From positions 1,736,001 to 1,800,000 of the forward strand of contig NZ_CP060716.1 of the NCBI RefSeq assembly GCF_014396385.1: a DNA stretch of 64,000 bases. Direction: 5' to 3'. The notes under the pieces are model-generated. The model saw only the letters and a list, made by a program, of their open reading frames with translations. It was not told the origin of the DNA and searched no databases. Below, in pieces: positions 40,730 through 49,214 of this stretch; positions within the stretch are counted from its first letter, which is position 1; the number at the start of each line of letters is the position of its first letter. This DNA is from Leucobacter denitrificans (GTDB lineage: Bacteria; Actinomycetota; Actinomycetes; Actinomycetales; Microbacteriaceae). Both the position numbers and the translations under genes were made by a program.

Positions 40730-43700
40730 GTGCGTCTATAGACGAACGGCGGTCTCAGGCGAAACGTCGCTGGGCCAAAGCTCGCGGCTGGATCGCGGGT
40801 GGCGCGGTCACGGCACTCGTCGTCACTATCGCCATTATTTCGAGTGGCTTCGACGCGCAAGAGGTCGAGCGCAAGGAACCCAATGTTTGGGTCACTCGAG
40901 AAGCTGGTCAATACGCGCGTGTAAACACCGAGACCGGCGAGATCGATACGGTTCGCAAGGTCGTGGAACCGAGCGGTGTGCTCCAAATTGGTTCTGAGAG
41001 CGTGGTGCTTGCGAATGGTAACGGCAACGCGTGGCCAGTAAACGCGGCAAAGCCCGAAGACTTTGTCGAGTCGGCGGGATCGGCGGGTGCCGCACCCGAG
41101 AATGAGTCGGATGCGACTGCCGAGACCGTCAGCCAGTCTTCTGAGGCGACAGAGGCTGTGCGTATGCCAGATGGCACGCGCGACGTGATCACCGCCGGAA
41201 ATTCGGTGCTTCTTCGCACCGAAGACGGGGCAGTGTTCGTTGGCACAATTGCCGAGACCGGTGCAGTGGGCGGCAACCCCGACCTGGCCTGGCGACTCCA
41301 GGCGATGGAACAAATTGATCCACTCGCTGATGAGGCGGCCGAGGCACGAGCTGCGGCAGAAGCGGAGTCAGAGGCAACCGACACCGAAGCAGCAGAGACC
41401 GAAGTGCTCGGCTTTCGGGCGTCAGCAATTGCGCTCGCCCCGAACGGCATCGCGGCAATGTACTCGGCGACCGATGGCACGATCTGGCGGTACGACACGG
41501 TGCGCAGCGAGTTCGTGGGCGACGCGATCGAAGTACCCGAGGCCGCTGCGCAGCTTGAATCAGCGCAGCTCGCACTCGTGGCGGGCGACTGGGTACTGCT
41601 TGACGGAGAAACCGGCGCACTCTGGCGCGAGGGCGGCGAATCAGTCACACTCGAACTCGAGGGAGCTGGCGTATTGCAAGCGAGTGGCGAGGGCGATGGG
41701 CCCGGAGCCGGTGGGGGCAGCGCTGCGTTAGTTGCAGATATCTCTGGCCTGTGGCGAGTTTCGCAGCAGGGCAACGCCGAGCGCATCGCCGAGGCAGAGG
41801 GCACGCCCTCGCAGCCTCGCTCGGTTGGCGGCGTTCGTTTTGCAGCGTGGATCGGGCAGAGCGATGGAACACTCTGGAGTTCCGAAAGCGACACTCGTGT
41901 GCTCGAGTTCGACGCTTCGGCCACCGACCTTGGTGAGGTCAACCCAGTGGTTTACACCAATGGTGATCGTGCGGTGCTCGGCGAGACACGCACGGGAATG
42001 CTGTGGACACTGCCGGAGGGCAACCTCATTCCGCTCTCACAGTGGACAATCTCGGACCCGCCGAAAGAAGACCAGGGAACCGTCGTTGTCGAAGAGGTGA
42101 CGACCGAGGTAGCCCCGACCGCTGTAAACGACGAGTTTGGTGTGCGAGCGGGAGAGCCCGCTCCGCTCCCCGTGCTCCTCAACGACTTCGACGCGAATAA
42201 ACGCGACGTGCTCACGATCGTGCCTGACTCGCTCGGCGAGAACGCGTTGCCAGAAGAGTTTGGCGTCATTGAGCTTGCTCCTGATGGACAATCGCTCATG
42301 ATCCGCCCGAATGCAGACGCGAGTGGCACTGCAAGTTTTACCTATCGCCTGACTGACGGTGGGCTCACATCGGCCCCCGCAACCGTTACCGTTTCGGCCG
42401 TAGATGAAGAGCGGAACACCGCACCAGCATGGTGCCCGGTTGACGGTTGCCAGCGAACTTGGGCAGTGCCACCACTCACGCCGGGCGGCACGCTCGTCTA
42501 TCCGATTCTTGAGGGGTGGGTCGACCCCGAGGGCGACCCCATGTTGCTCACCGCGGTCGAGACGCTGAGGCCAGAAGATCCCGCAACCGCCCTCGTGACC
42601 GCCGACGGTCGCCTCGCCGTTCGCCACACTGATGTGAACGCTGGTGCTTCCGAGGTCATGCTTCGGCTCACCGTGCGTGACGGCAAGAGTGCTGAGCACA
42701 AGCGTGACCTGCAGATTTCGGTGCAACCGGGGGCCGCTGCCGAGTTCTCGCCGATGGCGAGCACGATTGAGGTTGGTTCGCCAACGAGACTCACTCCGCT
42801 CGATCGTGTGGCCGGTGGATCGGGGTCGTTCCAACTCGTCGACGTGAACTTGCAGAGCGGCACGGATCGAGTGAAGGCAAACGCGAAGACCTCGAACAAC
42901 AGCATCGAGGTCACGGCTTCAGCCGCGGGTGAGGCGATGCTTTCGGTTGGGCTCCGCGACACGGTCACAGGTGCCGAATTCTCCGGGCTCATTCGCGTAA
43001 CCGCGAATCCAAGCTCTGCGCCACTCACTCTTCCGCCGCTCAGGGCATTCGTCAGACCGCTCTCGGATACGACGGTTGAGATTCTCGACGCAATTCCTGG
43101 CTCATCATCGAGGGCGCTATCGGTGCAGTCGGCGACCGTGGTTGACGGTGAACTTCGGGCCGACGTGATCGAGCATGCGAGGGTGCGCGTCGCCGGAAGC
43201 ACGAGCGACGGTGCGGCCGGCCGTATTGGTTCGATCGATGTGACGGTGGCCGAGGGATCGGTAGGCGCTCAGGGCCGATTGACCGTGTTCCAGGTTGACG
43301 AGAACAGCGCCGCGGGCGCCATCGCGGTCGCAGACTCAGCGACGGTTCGTGCGGGGTCCGTCGTCGATATTCGAGTGCTCGACAACGACGTTGCGGCTCC
43401 CGGTGAGCGACTCATTTTGCACCCACAGGTGACGGGATCGGGAACGAGCGGCGAGCTCGCATTCGCGTCTGGAAGCACCCTGCGCTACCTCGCGCCAAAG
43501 CAACCGGGCACGTACCGACTTAGCTACACAACCTACGGTGCGTCGAACCCCGCCGCTGGCGACGTGGGTACGGTCACGGTAACCGTACTCCCGAGTGGTG
43601 CGAACCAAGATCCACAACCGGCGACGGTGACCACTCGCGTTGCCGCGGGCGAACAGAGCCAGGTGCAGGTGCCGCTCTCTGGCGTCGACCCAGACGGCGA

Positions 43701-46700
43701 CCGGGTGCGGCTCATTGGAGTCAACCCCATTGATACGCCACAACTCTCTGCGAGCATTGCCGCGTCGGGCACCGCGATTGCGGTAGCGGCATCTCCACAG
43801 GCAGAACCAGGGCTCACGACCGTCAATTACACCGTGCGCGACGGTCAGGGTGGATCGGCAGAGGGCCAGCTCCGCATCATCGTGACAGCCGCGAACAATG
43901 ACGCCGGAGCACCGATCGCCTCGAGCGATTACGTGCGCATCGCTGTGGGAGCAGAAGAACCCGTCGTCGTACGCCCGCTCGATAACGACATTGACCCGGC
44001 GAATGGTCAACTTGAGATTCTCGAGATTGTGCCGAATGTTCCGGGAGGTCAGGCTCACCCGGACTATGCGCGACTGCTCGACCGGCTTGACATCTCGAAG
44101 CTGAAGCGCGGTCTCATCTCGATCACCCCGGGCGATGAGCTCGGAACGGTGTCGTACCGATACACGGTGCAGTCGTCAGAGACGTCGAGCACCGCAGACG
44201 GCCTGCTACTCGTGCAGACCTCTGAACGCGTGGGGGCGCAGGCGCCTACCGTGACTGACACCGTGCTCAATGTGCGCGAGCGCTCCGAGCTCTCGGCAGG
44301 CGGAGTTGACGTCATCACAGACAAGATTCGGTGGAGCGCGGGAGACCCCGCTGCACTCGACCTTTCTCTGTGGGGCGGCAACAACGACGGGTACCGCGTG
44401 AGCGGCAACAACATTGTGGGCGAATACAACCCCAATGGTGACCTAGTCGCGTTCAAGCTTGCTGGAATCGATGCGTCGGGTGCAGAGGTCACCAGTTACG
44501 GGTTCCTCATCATTCCACCTCTCGATGAGCTTCGAGTCACCCTCAAACCTGGGCTCTCCCCACTGTCGGTCGACGAGAACAAATCGGTGTCAGCAAAGGT
44601 TCGCTCACTGCTCGATCTCACGCAGTCAGACCGAGTCGAAGTTTCGCAAGAACGTTTCCCGGTCGGTCGATCGAACGCGACGTGTGAGGCAGTTTCCGCT
44701 GAAGAGATCCGGTACACCGCCGGGGCAGAAGGGCCGTGGGAGGACACGTGCCTCATCAGTGTTCGACTCGTTGGCCAGAAGAACTGGACCCAACTCCCGG
44801 TCGCAGTGATAGTCGTGCCCCGAGCACCGGTTGTTCAACTCGGCGCACTCACGCGCACGGTTGCCCCCGGCACCTCAGAGACCATTGACCTTCTCGACAT
44901 GGTCAACTGGCAGGGCAACCGTGAGGGCGATGTATCGAAGCTCGCATTCTCGGTCACAGGCGGTGGATCGCTCTTCGAGCGCAGCCAGTCAGGCTCGAGT
45001 CTCACCGTCACCGCTCGCGCGGATGGAGTGCCTGGCAGCCAAGACGGCCTCACGGTTTCGGTGACGGGTGAGGGGCAGTCGCAGGCACCGCTCACGCTGC
45101 GCATTGGCGAGGCTCCGAAGGATCAGCCGCGAGGCGGCACCGTGAATCTCACCTGTACTGTCGGCTCAAGCTGTGGCACAGACGTTATCGGTGCGCCAGG
45201 GGAGTACGATCCGTTCGCTGGGAAGACAGGTGGTGGGCTCACGCTCGACACCGTGAATTCGACCGGGTGCTCATATGGCACGGTGTCGAAGGCGAGCGAC
45301 CGCGGCGTAACGGTCGCCTGGCCAGACAACCGCGGACCGGGCGGCAAGTGCACCGTCGGATACACGGTGCGCGATGCCCAAGATCGCGTAGGCTCGGGCA
45401 GCATCGAGTTCGACGCTCAGGGCGTACCTCGCGCACCCGCGAGCCTGACTCCGCAGAGCTACAGCGGCAACAGCATCACCTTCGTCGTAGAACTTGGCGC
45501 GGCGCAGAGCGCCCACCCGTCGCTGACCGGAGTCGAAGTGACCGGCGCAGGATCGAGTACGTGTAGTCCCGCGGGTCCAGCGAGCTATCAGTGCGTTGTG
45601 TCGGGACTTGAGAATGGATCGCAGCACCAGTTCGTTGCTAGAGCGATCAACGCCGTTGGCAAGTCGGATCCGTCGTCTCCCGCGACCGCCTGGGCGTATA
45701 AGACCCCGAATCCGCCCACGATTTCGAACCTGCGGTCAGTTCCAGGCAACGAAGTGACGCAGTCTCAGGGCGTTATTGAGTTCGACCTCGCTGGCGAACA
45801 TGATGTCGCGGGATACCGAGTCTCGGTTGGCGGGGTTACGCAAGAATTCTCTGGTCGAAACGTACATGGCAAGTTGACGGTGCCAATTGGCGGCCAGAAC
45901 TTTTCAGTCGTTTCGCTGAGCAAGCATCAGCCACCAAAGGGTCTTCCAGGTGAAGGCCGTGCGGCAAACGAGACCGTAAACGTTGCAGGTAAGCCTGTCG
46001 CGGGATCGCTCATAATCGAATCGCCAGATCGCAACACGCTCACCGCGCAAATGTCTGGAGCCAACAGCAGTTTCAGTACCAATGAGCTGCGATACAGCTA
46101 TCAGATCAAGCGCAACGGGTTCCCCGACGCCTGCCCAACGGACTACAACTCCTACGGAATGGCCAAGGTCACATTCAGCGAATTGAGGAACTACAATCAG
46201 CACAACATTCGCGCGTGTGTACATAACGGCTACGGCTTCGATGAGGTCTCGGGATTCGGTTATCCAGGCCTCACCGGTGGTGGCACAGTGCCGGTACCGA
46301 GCGGCCAGCTTTCATTCTCGATCGGCACTGCAGCACCAACCCCTCCGGTAACTCAGGGAAGCTATCTTGTAACCTCCGAGGCGTCCCCGGTTGCCGATGA
46401 GGGTGCTGTGCTTCAGTATGAAACGGGGGGCGTGATTTCAAGCTCCTTCACGCACTCTCAAGACAGTGCGGCCGATATTCGAGTGCGGCAGTGTTTTGAT
46501 ACCAGTGACGAGACCAGCTGTTCTGCATGGCACACTCTTACGTGGACAGGCGCTCCCACGGTTGTCAGTGCTCAACTCACTGGCGCGTGTGTGCCCGAGG
46601 GCAATGCGGCGGTAGACGTCGTGAACATCTCGTCGGCTGCAGCACCATTCGCTTCGGTAGTAGGCAACGAAGCGACCGGTGAACTAAAGATCACCTGGGG

Positions 46701-46794
46701 CGGCAGCTTCAGCGCACTCGCACCACTCGTGCTGCAGGGCACCGGATGTAACCCACCGCCAGAGCCTGAACCAGAACCCGAGCCGACGCCGTAG
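40726..46794 (+). CDS. Giant membrane-anchored Ig-like/FN3 repeat surface protein
   Basis: 2022 residues from GTG 40726, overlapping the kinase stop. A short cytosolic basic tail and a membrane helix at about 22-40 leave a roughly 1980-residue extracellular part. Residues about 50-440 look like a beta-rich propeller-like region with recurring W and G motifs. From about 460 come cadherin/Ig-like repeats with the recurring signature AVNDEF..AGEPAPLPVLLNDFDAN, DNDVAAPGERL and DPDGDRVRL. A fibronectin type III module (about 1580-1670) follows, and the protein ends in (PE)n-TP. No sortase motif. It probably binds cell wall or partner cells and is expressed with the kinase as in PFNA loci. Confidence 0.85.
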   Translation: MSASIDERRSQAKRRWAKARGWIAGGAVTALVVTIAIISSGFDAQEVERKEPNVWVTREAGQYARVNTETGEIDTVRKVVEPSGVLQIGSESVVLANGNGNAWPVNAAKPEDFVESAGSAGAAPENESDATAETVSQSSEATEAVRMPDGTRDVITAGNSVLLRTEDGAVFVGTIAETGAVGGNPDLAWRLQAMEQIDPLADEAAEARAAAEAESEATDTEAAETEVLGFRASAIALAPNGIAAMYSATDGTIWRYDTVRSEFVGDAIEVPEAAAQLESAQLALVAGDWVLLDGETGALWREGGESVTLELEGAGVLQASGEGDGPGAGGGSAALVADISGLWRVSQQGNAERIAEAEGTPSQPRSVGGVRFAAWIGQSDGTLWSSESDTRVLEFDASATDLGEVNPVVYTNGDRAVLGETRTGMLWTLPEGNLIPLSQWTISDPPKEDQGTVVVEEVTTEVAPTAVNDEFGVRAGEPAPLPVLLNDFDANKRDVLTIVPDSLGENALPEEFGVIELAPDGQSLMIRPNADASGTASFTYRLTDGGLTSAPATVTVSAVDEERNTAPAWCPVDGCQRTWAVPPLTPGGTLVYPILEGWVDPEGDPMLLTAVETLRPEDPATALVTADGRLAVRHTDVNAGASEVMLRLTVRDGKSAEHKRDLQISVQPGAAAEFSPMASTIEVGSPTRLTPLDRVAGGSGSFQLVDVNLQSGTDRVKANAKTSNNSIEVTASAAGEAMLSVGLRDTVTGAEFSGLIRVTANPSSAPLTLPPLRAFVRPLSDTTVEILDAIPGSSSRALSVQSATVVDGELRADVIEHARVRVAGSTSDGAAGRIGSIDVTVAEGSVGAQGRLTVFQVDENSAAGAIAVADSATVRAGSVVDIRVLDNDVAAPGERLILHPQVTGSGTSGELAFASGSTLRYLAPKQPGTYRLSYTTYGASNPAAGDVGTVTVTVLPSGANQDPQPATVTTRVAAGEQSQVQVPLSGVDPDGDRVRLIGVNPIDTPQLSASIAASGTAIAVAASPQAEPGLTTVNYTVRDGQGGSAEGQLRIIVTAANNDAGAPIASSDYVRIAVGAEEPVVVRPLDNDIDPANGQLEILEIVPNVPGGQAHPDYARLLDRLDISKLKRGLISITPGDELGTVSYRYTVQSSETSSTADGLLLVQTSERVGAQAPTVTDTVLNVRERSELSAGGVDVITDKIRWSAGDPAALDLSLWGGNNDGYRVSGNNIVGEYNPNGDLVAFKLAGIDASGAEVTSYGFLIIPPLDELRVTLKPGLSPLSVDENKSVSAKVRSLLDLTQSDRVEVSQERFPVGRSNATCEAVSAEEIRYTAGAEGPWEDTCLISVRLVGQKNWTQLPVAVIVVPRAPVVQLGALTRTVAPGTSETIDLLDMVNWQGNREGDVSKLAFSVTGGGSLFERSQSGSSLTVTARADGVPGSQDGLTVSVTGEGQSQAPLTLRIGEAPKDQPRGGTVNLTCTVGSSCGTDVIGAPGEYDPFAGKTGGGLTLDTVNSTGCSYGTVSKASDRGVTVAWPDNRGPGGKCTVGYTVRDAQDRVGSGSIEFDAQGVPRAPASLTPQSYSGNSITFVVELGAAQSAHPSLTGVEVTGAGSSTCSPAGPASYQCVVSGLENGSQHQFVARAINAVGKSDPSSPATAWAYKTPNPPTISNLRSVPGNEVTQSQGVIEFDLAGEHDVAGYRVSVGGVTQEFSGRNVHGKLTVPIGGQNFSVVSLSKHQPPKGLPGEGRAANETVNVAGKPVAGSLIIESPDRNTLTAQMSGANSSFSTNELRYSYQIKRNGFPDACPTDYNSYGMAKVTFSELRNYNQHNIRACVHNGYGFDEVSGFGYPGLTGGGTVPVPSGQLSFSIGTAAPTPPVTQGSYLVTSEASPVADEGAVLQYETGGVISSSFTHSQDSAADIRVRQCFDTSDETSCSAWHTLTWTGAPTVVSAQLTGACVPEGNAAVDVVNISSAAAPFASVVGNEATGELKITWGGSFSALAPLVLQGTGCNPPPEPEPEPEPTP

Positions 46795-46851
46795 CGCTTG
46801 GCGCGAGGCGATCCACAACTTACCCACCCACCGCAACTTGCGAAGGAAACC

Positions 46852-47853
46852 ATGACGACCGAAACCACCACCACTCAAGAAGTGTCACAGGCGATCACTG
46901 CGGAGCAGGCGCAGTGGGTCGCGCAGGTGTTCAGCGCGAGTGCCGGAGCCATTGAGCAGGTCATTCACGGCAAGCGTCGCGTCATCGAGCTCGTGCTCGC
47001 GAGTGCGCTCGCCGGAGGGCACGTGCTGCTCGAAGATGTTCCCGGTACAGGCAAGACCGCGCTCGCCCGCGCAATCGGCCAGGTGATCCAGGGCACGTCA
47101 TCGCGCATTCAGTTCACTCCCGATCTGCTGCCCGGCGATGTCACCGGCATCTCGGTGTTCGACCAGCGCGCCGGCGTCTTTGAGTTTCACGCCGGGCCAA
47201 TCTTCGCGAACGTCGTGCTCGCCGACGAGATCAACCGTGCAAGTCCGAAGACGCAGTCGGCGCTGCTCGAGGTTATGGAAGAGGGGCACGTCACGGTCGA
47301 CGGCAAAACCCATGACGCGGGTTCGCCGTTCCTTGTGATCGCAACGCAGAACCCAGTAGAGCAGGCGGGCACCTACCGGCTGCCCGAAGCGCAACTTGAT
47401 CGCTTCATGATCAAGACGTCAATCGGCTACCCCGATGACACGGCAATGGCACGCATCCTTCAGGGGGAGCGCGGCCCGGCGACCGTCATTAAGCCTGTGG
47501 TCACGACCGAGATGATCACCCAGGCACAAGAACTCGTGCAGCGTGTGCACGTGAGCCCAATTGTCGCCGACTATGCCGTACGCATCGTTGAGGCGACCAG
47601 GCGCGCAACAGACGTGCGACTCGGCGCGAGCGTGCGTGGAGCACTCGCGCTCGTGAAGCTTGCGAGTGCTTGGGCCGCCGCGAACGCGCGGCACTACGTG
47701 ATTCCAGATGACATTCGCGACCTCGCCCTCGCAACGCTCGCGCACCGAATCGTGCTCGAGCCAGAGGCAGAGTTCGACGGCGTCACCGCGATCGATGTCG
47801 TCGGGCGTATCCTCCTCGACATCCCTGTGCCGCAGGAGAATGGCACCGCGTGA
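46852..47853 (+). CDS. MoxR-family AAA+ ATPase
   Basis: 333 residues from ATG 46852 after GAAGGAAA; an earlier in-frame ATG-like start at 46798 lacks a ribosome-binding site. Walker A DVPGTGKTALARA, Walker B VVLADEINRASPKTQSALLEVMEE, sensor 1 ATQNPVEQAGTYRLPEAQLDRF. MoxR ATPases act as chaperone-like partners of DUF58/VWA proteins encoded next door, often in maturation of secreted or membrane complexes. It overlaps the DUF58 gene by 4 bp (GTGA). Confidence 0.93.
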   Translation: MTTETTTTQEVSQAITAEQAQWVAQVFSASAGAIEQVIHGKRRVIELVLASALAGGHVLLEDVPGTGKTALARAIGQVIQGTSSRIQFTPDLLPGDVTGISVFDQRAGVFEFHAGPIFANVVLADEINRASPKTQSALLEVMEEGHVTVDGKTHDAGSPFLVIATQNPVEQAGTYRLPEAQLDRFMIKTSIGYPDDTAMARILQGERGPATVIKPVVTTEMITQAQELVQRVHVSPIVADYAVRIVEATRRATDVRLGASVRGALALVKLASAWAAANARHYVIPDDIRDLALATLAHRIVLEPEAEFDGVTAIDVVGRILLDIPVPQENGTA

Positions 47854-49214
47854 ACACCGAAAGCTCCTCCCGCGCCCCCGATTGGGGTACGGGTACAGGA
47901 AGCCGCACGTATGGAACGACGCGATGGGGCGATACTGGGTCGACCAGTAAAGTCAGCACGCAGCGCCGCAAGGTGCGTCGTTGGTGGCGGCGAAACCGGC
48001 GTCGGGTGCAGCGCACGTGGCGCCGATCCACACAAACGATCACACCGACCGGCTGGTTCGTGCTCGCATTCACCCTGCTCGCAATCGTGCTCGGCGCATC
48101 ACTCGGATGGATCGAAGCCTGGTTTGTAGCGATCGCCGGAGTGGTGCTGCTGCTCATCGCGCTCCCGTTTCTTATCGGCAACCGTGCGTACCTCATTAGG
48201 CTCAGCATCGACCGCCTGCGCGTCGTCGTTGGCGGCGGCGTGCACCTGAGCATCGATATTGAGAACGCTGGCGTTCGCCCGGCGCTACCTGCAACCGCTG
48301 AGTTGCCGGTCGGTGATTCCCTCCGTGAGATTGCGGTGCCGTTCATTGGGGGCCGCGGCGAGGTTTCGATCCCGCTCACCATCGCAGCGGATCAGCGGGG
48401 CGTCGTCGAGGTTGGGCCCATAACGCTCGCGAGACGCGATCCACTAAGTCTTCTGCGTCGCGAGGTGACCTGGCGCGACCGGCACCTCGTGCACGTGCAC
48501 CCGCAGACCGTTGCGCTTCCGCCAGGGTCGGCGGGTTTGGTGCGCGACCTCGAGGGTGCTGCAAGTCGCCGGCTTACCGATTCCGACCTGTCGTTCCATG
48601 CCGTGCGCGAATACGTGCACGGTGACGCGCTCAGGCATGTGCACTGGAAGTCGACGGCGAAAACGGGCACCCTCATGGTGCGCCAGTACGAAGAGTCGCA
48701 GACCGCGAGAACTGCGGTGCTCTTCGATGCGAACCGTGCCGAGTACGGGAGTGATGAAGAGTTTGAGCTCGGTGTGAGCGTCGCTGCATCGCTCGCACTG
48801 CAGGCGGTGCGCGAGGGCAGGGAGCGGTACATTGCTTCGGCCTGGAACCCCGGCCGCATGCGGGCGAGCATCGACGGACTCGAAGAGATACCGTCGGATA
48901 CGACGCAGCAGTTGCTTGATGGCTGGGCAGAACTCGAGGCTGCCGAAGAGGCCAGGCCGATCGAAGCGCTCGCGCGTGCGCTCGCCGATTCAAGGCGACC
49001 GCTCTCAGTCGTGACCCTTGTCACGGGGTCGAACGTCGACCCGAACCGACTCCGCCGCGCGGCCGTCGCATTCCCGCCAGATGTTGCGGTCATCGCGATC
49101 CGCTGTGAACAGCTCGCCGACCCAGCCGCGCACTTCATCGACAGCACCTGGATGCTCACGATTGGGCAGCTCGGCGATCTTCCGCAACTGCAAATGCGCA
49201 GGGGCAAAGCATGA
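47850..49214 (+). CDS. DUF58 domain membrane protein (MoxR partner)
   Basis: 454 residues. A strongly basic N-terminus (RRKVRRWWRRNRRRVQRTWRR) precedes two close membrane helices at about residues 65-108. A VWA-related C-terminal region contains the DUF58 hallmark REYVHGDALRHVHWKSTAKTGTLMVRQYE. Coupled to the MoxR gene by GTGA and to the transglutaminase-like gene by ATGA. Expected to serve as the membrane-side adaptor for the AAA+ ATPase; no enzymatic role is known for the family. Confidence 0.92.
   Translation: MNTESSSRAPDWGTGTGSRTYGTTRWGDTGSTSKVSTQRRKVRRWWRRNRRRVQRTWRRSTQTITPTGWFVLAFTLLAIVLGASLGWIEAWFVAIAGVVLLLIALPFLIGNRAYLIRLSIDRLRVVVGGGVHLSIDIENAGVRPALPATAELPVGDSLREIAVPFIGGRGEVSIPLTIAADQRGVVEVGPITLARRDPLSLLRREVTWRDRHLVHVHPQTVALPPGSAGLVRDLEGAASRRLTDSDLSFHAVREYVHGDALRHVHWKSTAKTGTLMVRQYEESQTARTAVLFDANRAEYGSDEEFELGVSVAASLALQAVREGRERYIASAWNPGRMRASIDGLEEIPSDTTQQLLDGWAELEAAEEARPIEALARALADSRRPLSVVTLVTGSNVDPNRLRRAAVAFPPDVAVIAIRCEQLADPAAHFIDSTWMLTIGQLGDLPQLQMRRGKA

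Noticed and set aside
46760..46794. Cell-wall sorting signal at the end of the giant surface protein
   Set aside because: The C-terminus is a PE repeat ending in TP with no LPxTG, hydrophobic segment or basic tail; anchoring is by the N-terminal helix.
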